A DNA stretch of 64,000 nucleotides from Rhodospirillaceae bacterium (GTDB lineage Bacteria; Pseudomonadota; Alphaproteobacteria; Thalassobaculales; Thalassobaculaceae), in NCBI GenBank assembly GCA_018401495.1, contig JAGYJX010000005.1, positions 124,001 through 188,000 on the forward strand, in the 5' to 3' direction. The position numbers and the translations under genes are program-made. The notes under the pieces are model-generated. The model made no database searches. It was not told the origin of the DNA and saw only the letters and a list, made by a program, of their open reading frames with translations. Positions 49,094-61,125 of the stretch are shown here, piece after piece (position 1 is the first letter of the stretch; each line of letters opens with the position of its first letter).

Positions 49094-51803
49094 TCAGGCG
49101 CCGACGGTCTGGGCCAGGGTTTCCAGCAGGGCGTCGCGGTCCAGCTTGGCAACATAGTCGGTGAAGCCGACGCGCCGGCCGCGCTCCAGATCCTCGCTCG
49201 TCGTGTGCGAGGACAAGGCAACGATCGGCACATCCGCCCAGCGCGTGTCGGCGCGGACCGCCTCGGCGAGCTGGAAGCCGTTCATGCCGGGCATCTCGAT
49301 GTCGCTGATGATCGCGTCAAAGGTGTCGCCGCGCTCGCACAACGCCAGGGCCTGCTCGCCACCTTCGACCGCGGTCACCTCGTAGCCGGCCACCGACAGC
49401 AGCGGCGTCAGCAGGTTCCGGAAGAACGCGCTGTCGTCGACCACCAGCAGCCGCCGGCCGCGGGTGACCGGCCAGCGTCTCCTCGTTGCTGTGGTCGAAC
49501 CAGTCGCCGAACGCCTGGGTCAGGTAGTGCCCGGCGTCGATCACGTCGGTCGCCTTGCCGGCGATCACGGCGCTGCCCATGAGGGCGTGAGAGTCCGGCC
49601 GCACCTCGACGTTGATCCGATCCTCGACGATGTCGACGATCTCGTCGACCACCAGGCCCATCGAGCGGTTGCCGTCGGTGAACACCAGCACCGGCTGCCG
49701 CCCCTCGCGCTTCAGTTCCACGCGCTCGTCCATGGGGATCAACGGCATGAGTTGACCGCGGTACTGGATGAGCGGACGGCCCTCGGAGTACTCGACGGCG
49801 GCCAGGTCGATTTCCTCCAGGCGCGCCACCAGCGACAGCGGGACGGCTTTCGGCGTGGCGGTGCCGCCACCTCGGAACACCAGCAGCGACACCGTGTTGG
49901 GACCGAGGCCGCGATGGTCGGCGGCGTCCTCGACAGCGGTCGCGTCGGTCACCGCGATCTCGCCGGTCGACTGGGCGATGCCGTTCGGGTCGAGGATCAT
50001 GATGACGCTGCCGTCACCGAGGATGGTGTTGCCCGAGAACATCGAGATGTGGCGCAGGATCGGCGCCACCGGCTTCACGACGATTTCCTCGGTGTCGAAC
50101 ACCCGGTCGACCAGGATGCCGAAGGTGTAGGTCCCGACCTGGGCGACGACGATGAACGTCTCCTTGCCGGACCGGGTGTCGCTCTCCGGCCGTTCGAGGT
50201 TGAGCAGACGCTCCAGCGAGACCAGCGGCAGCAGACGGTTGCGCAGGCGCAGCACCGGCGTTCCCTGAACCTCCTCGATGCGGTGCTCGCTCTCGGCCGA
50301 CGCCCTGACCAGTTCGATCACGCTGAGTTGGGGTATGGCGAAGCGCTCACCGCACGCTTCGACGATCAGCGCCGAGACGATGGCCAGGGTGAGCGGGATC
50401 TTGATGATGAACTTCGAGCCGCGTCCGAGCTTCGACTGCAGCTCGATGGTGCCGCCGATCTTCTCGATGTTGGTCCGAACCACGTCCATGCCGACGCCAC
50501 GACCGGAGACGCTGGTCACCACCGCCGCCGTCGAGAACCCGGCGCGGAAGATGAACTGCTGGATCTGCTGCTCGGTCAGCGCCTCCGCCTCGAGTTCCGA
50601 GACCAGGCCGCTGGCGATCGCCTTGGCCTTCAGCTTGGCCGGGTCGAGGCCGCGGCCGTCATCGGAGATCTCGATGAGGATGTGGCCGCCTTCGTGATAC
50701 GCGTTGAGGACGATCTTGCCCGCTTCCGACTTGCCGAACGCGGTGCGCGCATCCGGCGTCTCGATGCCGTGATCGGCAGAGTTCCGGACCATGTGAGTCA
50801 GCGGGTCCTTGATGAGCTCCAGCACCTGACGGTCGAGTTCGGTGTCGGCGCCCAACATCACCAGGTCGATCTTCTTGCCAAGTTCATGGGCAAGGTCTCG
50901 GACGATTCGCGGAAGCTTCGACCAGGCGTTGCCGATCGGCTGCATCCGGGTCTTCATCACCCCTTCCTGCAGCTCGGACGTCACCTGGCTCAGGCGCTGC
51001 AACGGCACCGTGAACTCGCTGTCCTTCTCGCGCCGGGCGATCTGCAGGAGCTGGTTGCGGGTCAGCACCAGTTCGCTGACCATCGTCATCAGATTCTCGA
51101 GAAGGTCGACGTTGACCCGGATGGTCTGGTTTGCGACCTGGCTCTCGCGGGGGCTTTCATCCACCGGCATCGCCGGCTCGGCGGCCACCGCCACCGCCCT
51201 GGACGGCGCCGCCGCCGGGGCCTTGGCTTCCGCTGCAACAGGCGCCATGACCGGTGCCGGGGCTTCGGCCGGAGCCGAGTCCACCTCGGTTTCCATGAAG
51301 ATCCGCTCGAGTTCGTCGAGGGGCACTTCGCCGGGCGGGTCCCGATCACCTCAGCTCCAGGAGGCAGGGTGTCGTCGAGCTCCGGCTCGGGATCCGGCTC
51401 GACCACCGGCGCCGGCACTTCCGCGCCCTCGGCCAAGGCGTTCAGCCGCATGATCAGGTCGCGGTCGTCGCCCGTCAGGCTCGGCCTCGGTGGCCTCGAG
51501 GGCGGACAGCAACCCCTTGATGCAGTCCAGGGACTCCAGAACCAGGCTGATCGCCGTCGGCGTTACCACCAACTCGCCGTCCCGGATCTTGCCGAGGACG
51601 TTCTCGCCGGCGTGAGCCACCGACTCGAGGCGGGGCAAACCCAGGAATCCGCAGGTCCCCTTGATGGTGTGGACGAGACGGAAGATGTTGGAGAGCAGCG
51701 CCTGATCGTTCGGGTTCTGCTCCAGTCGCACCAGTTCCACGTCGAGCGCCGACAGGCTCTCGGTGGTCTCCGTCAGGAATTCGCTCAGAAGCTCGTCCAT
51801 CAT
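49094..51803 (-). CDS. cheA: Hybrid chemotaxis kinase CheA with C-terminal receiver, frameshifted
   Basis: About 900 residues. Hpt domain with the phospho-His (about residue 45) in [20 protein letters not shown]. Dimerisation helices: [20 protein letters not shown]. ATPase: N box [53 protein letters not shown] CheW-like domain ([20 protein letters not shown]) is followed by a second one ([20 protein letters not shown]). A CheY-like receiver closes the protein ([40 protein letters not shown]). Frame breaks: +1 near 51475, one missing base near 51340, +1 near 49465. Confidence 0.95.
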
Positions 51804-51869
51804 CCATCCCCAGTAGATACGCCCACGGCTGCGGCCACCCGTACCGTCGTTAACGTAGGCGGGCGGCTC

Positions 51870-51884
51870 CTAAGGAAGGGTTAA
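51870..51884 (-). promoter_or_regulatory. Possible CtrA binding site upstream of cheA
   Basis: The minus strand reads TTAA, seven bases (CCCTTCC), TTAG, one base from the CtrA consensus TTAA-N7-TTAA. It lies 67 bases before the cheA start, in the short gap after chpT. Another TTAA lies nearby at 51850. Confidence 0.4.
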
Positions 51885-51922
51885 TGACGCTGGACGGCGC
51901 GTATGGGACCGGATCGCGCGGT

Positions 51923-52603
51923 CTATGAGGTCTCGGTAAAGCCGATGGTGACCGCCGGAGGGTTGCGGTCCGCGATCGACAGCGCGATGTCGAAACGGCG
52001 GGCGTTGGTGAACGCGGTCGCCGCCAGGACGGTCCGCTCGTCGGCAGCCTCGCCGCGGCCGGCCAGAGCGGCGCGGACCGCTGGTTCGAAGGCCGCGCCT
52101 TCGCCTTCACCGACCAAGGTCGCCCGTCCCGGCTCGACCACCGCCGAGACTTTCCCGAGGCGCGGCAGAGCGTCGGCCAGCACCGCCACCACTCCCAGCA
52201 TTACCTTGATGGCGCCGGTCTGAGGCGTCGGCGCCCCGGATGCGCCGGTCAGCGACCAACCGATCCGCCGACTCTCCAGATACGCCCTCGAAATCCGGTC
52301 GCATTCCGCAAACCCATGCCCGGGCGAACTGCCGGCACCGCCGAACGCCATGCGGAAGAACGTCAGGCGGGCGGTGGCCTGCTCGGTGCTGTCCGCCGCC
52401 AGTTCCATCGCGTCGGCGCCGACGTCGTCCGCCCCGAACTCCTTGAGCAGTTCCAGGCCGTTGCGCGCCGCACCTACGGGGCTGATGAGATCGTGAAACA
52501 GTCGGGACAGCAGCAGGTCGACATGACTGGGCGAGTAGTCCAAGGGCTGCCGCTCCTCGTTGGCCGGCGAGCCGGGCGGGAACCCAGCCCGAGTCGTCCG
52601 CAT
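51923..52603 (-). CDS. chpT: Histidine phosphotransferase ChpT
   Basis: Phosphotransferase that passes phosphate from CckA to CtrA and CpdR. 226 residues from the ATG at 52603. The helical hairpin carries the phospho-His (about residue 37) in LLLSRLFHDLISPVGAARNG, then LELLKEFGADDVGADAMELA. The degenerate ATPase-like C-terminal domain shows GAIKVMLGVVAVLADALPRL and ends AVTIGFTETS. Intact. Upstream of the cheA operon on the same strand. Confidence 0.93.
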   Translation of the reverse strand: MRTTRAGFPPGSPANEERQPLDYSPSHVDLLLSRLFHDLISPVGAARNGLELLKEFGADDVGADAMELAADSTEQATARLTFFRMAFGGAGSSPGHGFAECDRISRAYLESRRIGWSLTGASGAPTPQTGAIKVMLGVVAVLADALPRLGKVSAVVEPGRATLVGEGEGAAFEPAVRAALAGRGEAADERTVLAATAFTNARRFDIALSIADRNPPAVTIGFTETS

Positions 52604-52790
52604 TGATCCCAAGACGCTTCTTATCACGACCCGCTCGACTCGTCGAAACCAGGTATCGCAACCGCACGGGCTCAATGGCTTGGGGCGACGCGCGGCAGAG
52701 GCCGACGCCGCACCGGTCGAAGCCTGGCTTCCATGCTGCTAGGGTTCCATCGGGCGGGGGCGTTTTTTTTCCGAAGGGCGGGAGACCGAC

Positions 52791-52976
52791 ATGACCGAGC
52801 ATCTCAGCCCTGGCTCCTTCGTCCGTCTGGACGGGCGACCCGACTGGGGAGTGGGCCAGATCCAGACGGTGACCGGCGCGCGCGTCACCGTGAACTTCGA
52901 GCATGCCGGCAAGCAGTTGATCAACACCGACCGGGCCAGCCTGGTCACCGTCGATATTGAGACACTTGGCCGTTAG
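52791..52976 (+). CDS. DUF3553 small protein
   Basis: 61 residues. The DUF3553 pattern is clear: LSPGSFVRLDGRPDWGVGQI, QTVTGARVTVNFEHAGKQLI. It looks like a small SH3-like or CarD-like beta barrel. The function is unknown. It begins 188 bases from the divergent chpT start and ends 50 bases before the formate dehydrogenase genes; an eight-T run lies just upstream of it. Confidence 0.85.
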   Translation: MTEHLSPGSFVRLDGRPDWGVGQIQTVTGARVTVNFEHAGKQLINTDRASLVTVDIETLGR

Positions 52977-53026
52977 ATTTGCAGTCTAATGGCGGCCCGC
53001 AAGAAGGCCGTATGACGGAGGAAACC

Positions 53027-54757
<1,731 letters not shown>

Positions 54758-54761
<4 letters not shown>

Positions 54762-57520
54762 CCGAGACGACCGTTCCCGACACCGTCCGCTTCGACCTCG
54801 ACGGAAAAGCCGTCGAGGCGATGCCCGGCGAGACCATCTGGCAGGTCGCCGACCGGCTTGGGACCGAGATCCCGCATCTGTGCTGGAAGCCGTCGCCCGG
54901 CTACCGTTCCGACGGCAACTGCCGGGCCTGCATGGTCGAAATCGAAGGCGAACGAACGCTTGCCGCGTCCTGCATCCGGACACCGACCGCGGGCATGACG
55001 GTTCGCACCGCCTCGGACCGGGCCCGCGCCTCCCGCAAGCTGGTGATGGAACTGCTGGTCGCCGACCAGCCTCCCCGCCGGCGCGCCCACGCTCCGGACT
55101 CGACGTTCTGGCGCTTCGCCGAGGCCCAGGGCGTCGAGACCAGCCGCTTCGAGCCGCACGGCGCCGAGACCGCCGACGTCTCCCACCCAGGCATCGCGGT
55201 CAACCTCGACGCCTGCATCCAGTGCAACCTGTGCGTCCGGGCCTGCCGCGAGGTCCAGGTGAACGACGTCATCGGTCTCGCCTACCGCGGGCACCACGCC
55301 AAGATCGTGTTCGACTTCGACGACGCCATGGGCGCCAGCACCTGCGTCGGCTGCGGCGAGTGCGTGCAGGCCTGCCCGACCGGCGCGCTGATGCCGAAGA
55401 CCGCGCTCGACGAGTTCGGGCTGTTCAACGGCAAGGCCGATCGCCGGGTCGAGAGCGTCTGCCCGTACTGCGGCGTCGGCTGCCAGCTCACCTTCAACAT
55501 CAAGGACGACGCCATCGCCTGGGTCGACGGCCGGGAGGGCCCGGCCAACGCCAACCGGCTGTGCGTCAAGGGCCGCTACGGCTTCGACTACATCGCCAAC
55601 CCGCAACGCCTGACCCGGCCGTTGATCCGGCGCGACGACGCGCCGAAGTCGGCTTCCCTGCCGATCGATCCGTCGAACCCCTACACGCACTTCCGCGAGG
55701 CGAGTTGGGAGGAGGCGCTCGACCGCGCCGCCGCCGGCCTGCTGGCGATCAAGGCGAAGCACGGCGGCGGCGGGCTCGCCGGCTTCGGCTCGGCGAAGGG
55801 CTCGAACGAGGAGGCCTATCTGGTCCAGAAACTGGTGCGGACCGGCTTTGGAACCAACAACGTCGACCATTGCACCCGGCTCTGCCACGCCAGCTCGGTG
55901 GCGGCGTTGATGGAGACCATCGGCTCAGGCGCCGTGACGGCCGGCTTCCGCGAGGCCGAGAACGCCGACGTGATCGTCGTCATCGGCGCCAACCCGACCG
56001 TCAACCACCCGGTCGCCGCCACCTTCATCAAGAACGCCGCGAAGCGCGGCGCCCGCCTCGTGGTGATGGATCCCCGCGGCCAGGCGCTGACGCGCCACGC
56101 GACCCACATGCTGCAGTTCAAGCCGGGCACCGACGTCGCCCTGCTGAACGCCATGATGAACGTGATCGTCACCGAGGAGCTGTTCGACCGGCAGTATGTC
56201 GACGGATTCACCGAAGGGTTCGAAGCGCTGCGCGCCAGCGTCGCCCCCTTCACGCCGGAGGCGATGAGCCCGATCTGCGGCATCGAACCGCAGCGCATCC
56301 GCGATGTCGCCCGACTGTACGCCGGTGCCGGGCGCGCCATCATCTTCTGGGGGATGGGAGTCTCGCAGCACACCCACGGTACCGACAACGCCCGCTGCCT
56401 GATCTCGCTGGCGCTGATGTGCGGCCAGATCGGACGCCCCGGCACCGGCCTGCACCCGCTGCGCGGCCAGAACAACGTCCAGGGCGCCTCCGACGCCGGC
56501 CTCATCCCGATGATGTTCCCGGACTACAAGCTGGTCGAGAACGCCGAGATCCACGCCCGCTTCGAGGCGTTCTGGGGCACGGCACTCGACCCCAACCGCG
56601 GGCTGACCGTCGTCGAGATCACCGACGCGATCCACGCCGGGACCATCCGAGGCGTCTACATCATGGGCGAGAACCCGGCGATGTCGGATCCCGACCAGCA
56701 CCACACCCGCGGCGCGCTGGCGAAGCTCGAGCACCTGGTGGTCCAGGACATCTTCCTGACCGAGACCGCCGCCTTCGCCGACGTCGTGCTGCCGGCCTCG
56801 GCGTTCCCGGAGAAGACCGGCACCGTCACCAACACCAACCGGCAGGTCCAGATGGGCCGCCAGGCCCTGCAACCGCCCGGCGATGCCCGCCAGGACTGGT
56901 GGATCGTCCAGGAGATCGCGCGCCGCATGGGCCTGGCGTGGGATTACGCGGGGCCCGCTGCGGTGTTCGCCGAAATGGCGGCGATCATGCCGTCGCTCGC
57001 CAACATCACCTGGGACCGTCTGGAGCGCGAGGGCGCTGTCACCTACCCCTGCCCCGGCCCGGACCAGCCCGGCAAGGGCGTGATCTTCGGCGACGGCTTT
57101 CCGACCGCCAGCGGCCGCGGCCGGTTCGTGCCGACCGAGATCCTGCCCCCCGACGAGATCCCGGACGCTACCTTCCCGCTGGTGCTGACCACCGGCCGGC
57201 TGCTGGAGCACTGGCACACCGGCTCGATGACGCGACGCGCCAGCGTCCTCGACGCGATCGAGCCCGACCCGCACGTTCACGCCAACCCCGACGACCTCCA
57301 CCGCTGGCGGGTGGCACCCGGCGAGATGGTGCGCGTCGCGACCCGACGCGGCGCCATCGAACTGGCCGCCCGCAGCGATCCCAACGTCCCGCCGGGGGTG
57401 GTGTTCGTGCCGTTCTGCTTCGCCGAGGCCGCCGTCAACTTCCTGACCAACCCGGCGCTCGATCCCTACGGCAAGATCCCCGAGCTCAAATTCGCGGCGG
57501 CGCGGCTCGACCGGCATCGC
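54758..57520 (+). CDS. fdsA: Formate dehydrogenase catalytic subunit (FdsA/Fdh1A type)
   Basis: Oxidises formate to CO2 at a bis-MGD molybdenum or tungsten centre. Intact over about 921 residues. N-terminal 2Fe-2S ligands Cys42, 55, 58, 72; two 4Fe-4S clusters at Cys153/156/159/163 and 196/199/202/206; a third from CPYCGVGC (Cys235/238/242) and Cys269. The metal-binding Cys is Cys376 in DHCTRLCHASS, with no selenocysteine. Cofactor loops: NPTVNHPVAATFIKNA, MGENPAMSDPDQHH, TTGRLLEHWHTGSMTRR. No stop codon ends the domain: the frame runs on into DUF364, so the end given is approximate. Cytoplasmic, no Tat signal. Confidence 0.95.
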
Positions 57521-58265
57521 GACACGACCGCCGCCAACGCCCTGACGGAGGCCGCCACGGACCGGGTCATCGAGATCATCACCGCGGGTGTCGCTGACGT
57601 ACCGTCAGCCCGGGTGATCGTCGGCTTCAACTGGACCGCGCGTCGAGGGACCGGCGGCGATCGGCTTCGCCGCCACCCCGAGCCGAGCCGACGGAGCCTC
57701 GACGACCCAGGAAACCGGCCGCTACGGTGGTCGACCGCTGTCGGAGCTTGCCCGTCTCGCCGGCTCGGCCAACCCGTATGAGCGGGCGATCGGCATCGCC
57801 GCGGCCAACGCCCACTGGAACGTCGACGCGCCGGATCTGGCGGATGGCGACGGCCTGTCCGGCGCGGATGACGGCGGTCGGATTGTGGTGATCGGGCGCT
57901 TCCCCGGCCTCGACAGCAAGCTTCCGGGGGCGCTGGTACTGGAACGACGGCCAGGGCCGGACGACCTGCCGGCAGAACGCGCGCCGGACGTGATCCCCGG
58001 CTGCGCCAGGCTGTTCGTAACGGCCTCCACCCTGGTCAACGGCACCGTCGACGACCTGCTGGCGCTCGCCCGACCGACGGCAGAGATCACCCTGGTCGGC
58101 CCCGGCACGCCGATGTGTCCAGGCCTGGCCCGACTGGGCATCAGCCGGCTGGCGGGGTTCGTGGCAACTGACCCGGAGGCCTGCCTCAAGTCCGTCATGG
58201 AGGGTGCGGGCGCCCGCGCCTTCCGGCGCCATGGCCGGGCGGTCGTTCGTCAGCTTTCCTCGTAG
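57521..58265 (+). CDS. DUF364 (putative metal-chelation) domain, in frame with fdsA, frameshifted
   Basis: The frame of fdsA continues as DRVIEIITAGVADVPSARVI, VGFNWTA, then after one extra base near 57641 VEGPAAIGFAATPSR, ELARLAGSANPYERAIGIAA, ANAHWNV, IVVIGRFPGLDSKLPGALVL and FVTASTLVNGTVDDLLALAR, TAEITLVGPGTPMCPGLARL. This is the DUF4213/DUF364 fold. No ATG, GTG or TTG lies between the two domains; one CTG does (57542). It is either a real fusion, a CTG-started gene, or a gene whose start was lost in an assembly error. Convergent with the next gene, overlapping it by 16 bases. Confidence 0.75.
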
Positions 58266-60082
58266 CCGAGCCGCCGGATCCAGGGCAGCAGACGGTCCCA
58301 CCCGGGCGCCAGGAAGTCGCGGTAACGCCGCCAACGCCCGATCGCCCTGCCGTCGATCGGGCGCGCCACCTGCCGGAAACTCGGAGTGGCGGTGTATCGT
58401 CCGGCCGAGCGGGCGAGGTCGAGCACTCCCGGCTCCCAACCCAATCCCAGGAACCCCAACAGCCGGCGCATCTCTCCCTCGGGATCGGTGGCAAGCGCTT
58501 CGTAGCGCACCGTGTGGTGGCGGATCGCCAGGGTCTGGGAGGCCCGTGTCCAGAACGTCATCACCCGGTCGTAAAGTTCCGCGGTCTCCGCAACCGACGA
58601 GAAGCTCGCGAGCGCGTCCGTCGAGGCGAAGTCCTGCATCAGGCAGCTCAGGCACACATCGGCCGGATGACGGACCGCGAAGACGAACGGGGCGTCGGGA
58701 AACAGCCGGCCGGCAACGCCGGCGTACAGGAAGCCGAACGGGCTCTTGTCGACCTTCACCGGCCGCTCGGGAAGCCGCTCGTGCCGCGCCGCAAGGCGCC
58801 GGAAGGTCGCTCGCATGGCCGCCGCCTCGCCAGGCAGGAACGGCTGACGTCCGGCGATCACCTCGGCAATGTCGCCCTGTCCCCCGGCACGCCGGCGACG
58901 CGCACCCTCGATGCCGACCATGTCAGGGAGAAGGTCGACCTCGTCGAAGGTCTCCACCGTCGGGTGACGCCCCAGGAGATCGCCGATGAGGGTTGTTCCC
59001 GATCGTGGCATTCCGAACAGGAACACCGGCGCCGGCGCGTCGGGCTCCCCCTCCAAAAGCGGCTCGGGCTGGCACGGCAGCGCCTCCAGACGCGTCAGCA
59101 ACTCGAGGAACCGGCGGCGATCGACGCCGTCGCGCGCCGCCCGGATCCGGGCGGCGCGGTTGGCCAGCACCAGCGCCGCGACCGCCGCCCGATCTCCATC
59201 TTCATCAAGCACCGACGCCAGATCGAACATGAGCCCGGCCGCCGACGGGTCGTCAGGGCAGTGGGCCACTCGCCCTCGCAGGTAGCGAACGGCGTCGTCG
59301 CGACGTCCTTCCCCGCGGAGCACCCCGGCCCACAATCCGGCATGGCCCATGGCACCGGGGAACATCGACGCCGCACGCTTGGTCCAGCGCCGTGCGAACG
59401 CCACGTCGCGGCTGCGCATGGCAACGTCGGCGGCGGAGACCATGGCCTGGTAGACCTCCGTCGAACCGCCGGCCAACGCAATCAGCCGCCGCGACACCCG
59501 TGACACGCCGGGGGCGTTCCGGGCTTCGCGATAAGCCACCAGGGCCGCAGACAGCGCCCCGGGGGCCGCCGGGTCGACCGCCAGCGCCCGGCCACCGAGC
59601 GCTGACCAGTCGGTACGGCCGGCGCCCCGGCGCTCGGCGAGGATCCGCATCGGCACCGCGGTTCGGTCACCGGGCGCCAGAACACAGGCCCGTCGCAGCG
59701 CTGTCCACGCCAGAACCCTGTTGCCGGATGCGAGCGCCCGCCAGCCGACGGCCGACCAGCGATCCGCCTCGCCCGGGCGCAGGCGTGCGCGCTCCAGAAG
59801 GTCGGCCTCGACGAGCGCCGGCGCGCCGTGCAGTTCGTCCGCGCCGGCACGCGCGTAGGGGTGGCCGGGAGTGAGGACCAGCGCGCGCGCGTAACGCCGA
59901 GCCGCCGTCGGAACATCGCCGTTCGACCGCGCCGCCATGGCCGCCAGGATCGTGGCGTCGGCTTGAGCCGGATCGTGAATCAGCGTGTGTCGTATCAGCC
60001 GACCAGCCTCGCGGGCAGCACCGCGTCGCAGCGCCGACGTCGCCGCCCTCATGGCTTTGGCGGCGCGGGCGGCGGCGGTCAT
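58250..60082 (-). CDS. TPR-sulfotransferase
   Basis: About 610 residues. N-terminal TPR-like helices (AGRLIRHTLIHDPAQADATI, DVPTAARRYARALVLTPGHP) lead to a PAPS-dependent sulfotransferase domain: 5-prime phosphosulfate loop PVFLFGMPRSGTTLIGDLLG, then VKVDKSPFGFLYAGVAGRLF and FVFAVRHPADVCLSCLMQDF. Start taken at the ATG at 60082 (MTAAARAAKAMRAATSALRR), but the frame is open into the lipoprotein upstream without a stop. The substrate is unknown; similar TPR-sulfotransferases modify exported glycans or proteins. Confidence 0.8.
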   Translation of the reverse strand: MTAAARAAKAMRAATSALRRGAAREAGRLIRHTLIHDPAQADATILAAMAARSNGDVPTAARRYARALVLTPGHPYARAGADELHGAPALVEADLLERARLRPGEADRWSAVGWRALASGNRVLAWTALRRACVLAPGDRTAVPMRILAERRGAGRTDWSALGGRALAVDPAAPGALSAALVAYREARNAPGVSRVSRRLIALAGGSTEVYQAMVSAADVAMRSRDVAFARRWTKRAASMFPGAMGHAGLWAGVLRGEGRRDDAVRYLRGRVAHCPDDPSAAGLMFDLASVLDEDGDRAAVAALVLANRAARIRAARDGVDRRRFLELLTRLEALPCQPEPLLEGEPDAPAPVFLFGMPRSGTTLIGDLLGRHPTVETFDEVDLLPDMVGIEGARRRRAGGQGDIAEVIAGRQPFLPGEAAAMRATFRRLAARHERLPERPVKVDKSPFGFLYAGVAGRLFPDAPFVFAVRHPADVCLSCLMQDFASTDALASFSSVAETAELYDRVMTFWTRASQTLAIRHHTVRYEALATDPEGEMRRLLGFLGLGWEPGVLDLARSAGRYTATPSFRQVARPIDGRAIGRWRRYRDFLAPGWDRLLPWIRRLGYEES

Positions 60083-60418
60083 TCGGCTCTGACAGCCGAT
60101 CCGTTCAGTCGCGTCAAACACCACGATGGTCTGGCCGACGTTCATGGTCACCCAGCATTCGTCCCACTGCTTGCGCGACTTGGCCTCCACCTGCACCGCG
60201 TTGGCGCCGTCGTTGTTCACGAACTGCACCGTCGCCTTGTCTCCGGCCGAGACCTTCACGAAGTCGGTGGTCCAGAACTTGACCCTGACACTGGCCTCGG
60301 TCGAGCTTTCGTTGCGGACTTGGATCTTGGACATCGGCGGCCCCTTCGCCTCCTCTTCGCCGCAGGCGAACAGTGTGACGGACAGGGCGGCGACGAGAGC
60401 GATGCGAGCGCGGTTCAT
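60083..60418 (-). CDS. Small lipoprotein, in frame with the sulfotransferase
   Basis: 112 residues from the ATG at 60418. Lipoprotein signal MNRARIALVAALSVTLFACG with a good lipobox (LFAC), so it is sent to the envelope. The rest is a beta-rich domain: IQVRNESSTEASVRVKFWTT, DFVKVSAGDKATVQFVNNDG, VTMNVGQTIVVFDATERIGC. No stop codon separates it from the sulfotransferase. A TGA in another frame (GCCGAATGA) overlaps the next ATG, as expected if the stop was lost through an indel. I treat them as two genes. Confidence 0.6.
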
Positions 60419-60492
60419 AGGCGAATCGTGAGGCAACCCCAGGTCGGGCGCAATAGTCATCATACGATCAAGAGGCACACGATCCGGAATTT

Positions 60493-61125
60493 TCAGACGA
60501 GCGCGATCGTCCGCTCGGCCTCAGCGAGGTCGTCCGGCCGATTGACGTTCAGGAACGGGTCAACCGGCTCGACCGGCCAATCGGCGACCGCCAGCCGGTA
60601 ATCCGCCGGTGAAGGCATCGACCTTGCGGACATCACGGTCGATCAGCGCCTCCCGGAGGGCTCCGCGCAACGCTACCGGCCAAAGCCCGAACACCGGATG
60701 GCGGCGGCCGCCCGACGAGGCGCACGCCAGGTCGGCGCCATCTCCGCGACACGGCGTCGACGAGCCGCGCCGACCAGGTCCATGCGGAAACGCCGGCGCA
60801 TCGGTCGGTACCGTCACAACCCATTCGGCCCCGCCGCCCTGCTCAGCCGCCCAGTCGAGCCCGGCCAGCACGCCGGCCAGCGGACCGGCATAGCCTTCGA
60901 CCGGATCGGCCACCACCGGCAGGCGGTAATCCCGCGAACCGCGCCGGGTCGCCGTTGGCGTTCAGCACCAGCCGCGAGACCTGGCCTTCCAGGCGGCGGA
61001 CGGCCCGGGCCAGCAGGGTCTCGCCGGCCAACTCGCGCAGGCACTTGTCGCCGCCGCCCATGCGCCGTGCCTGACCGCCGGCAAGCAGCACCCCGACGAT
61101 GCCGATCGCGCCCGGCCGCCGCCAC
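60493..61125 (-). CDS. mobA: Molybdenum cofactor guanylyltransferase MobA, several frame breaks
   Basis: Adds GMP to molybdopterin to make the MGD cofactor that FdsA needs. Motifs: [20 protein letters not shown] (GTP site), [55 protein letters not shown] (metal site), then [20 protein letters not shown] and the end [20 protein letters not shown]. About four or five single-base breaks between 60600 and 61120. The best start is a GTG at 61125, one base after the fdhD stop. About 209 residues after correction. Confidence 0.82.

Noticed and set aside
54880..57597. A 905-residue open frame overlapping fdsA in another frame
   Set aside because: Arg/Pro/Gly-rich with no domains; fdsA in the correct frame has every cluster ligand.
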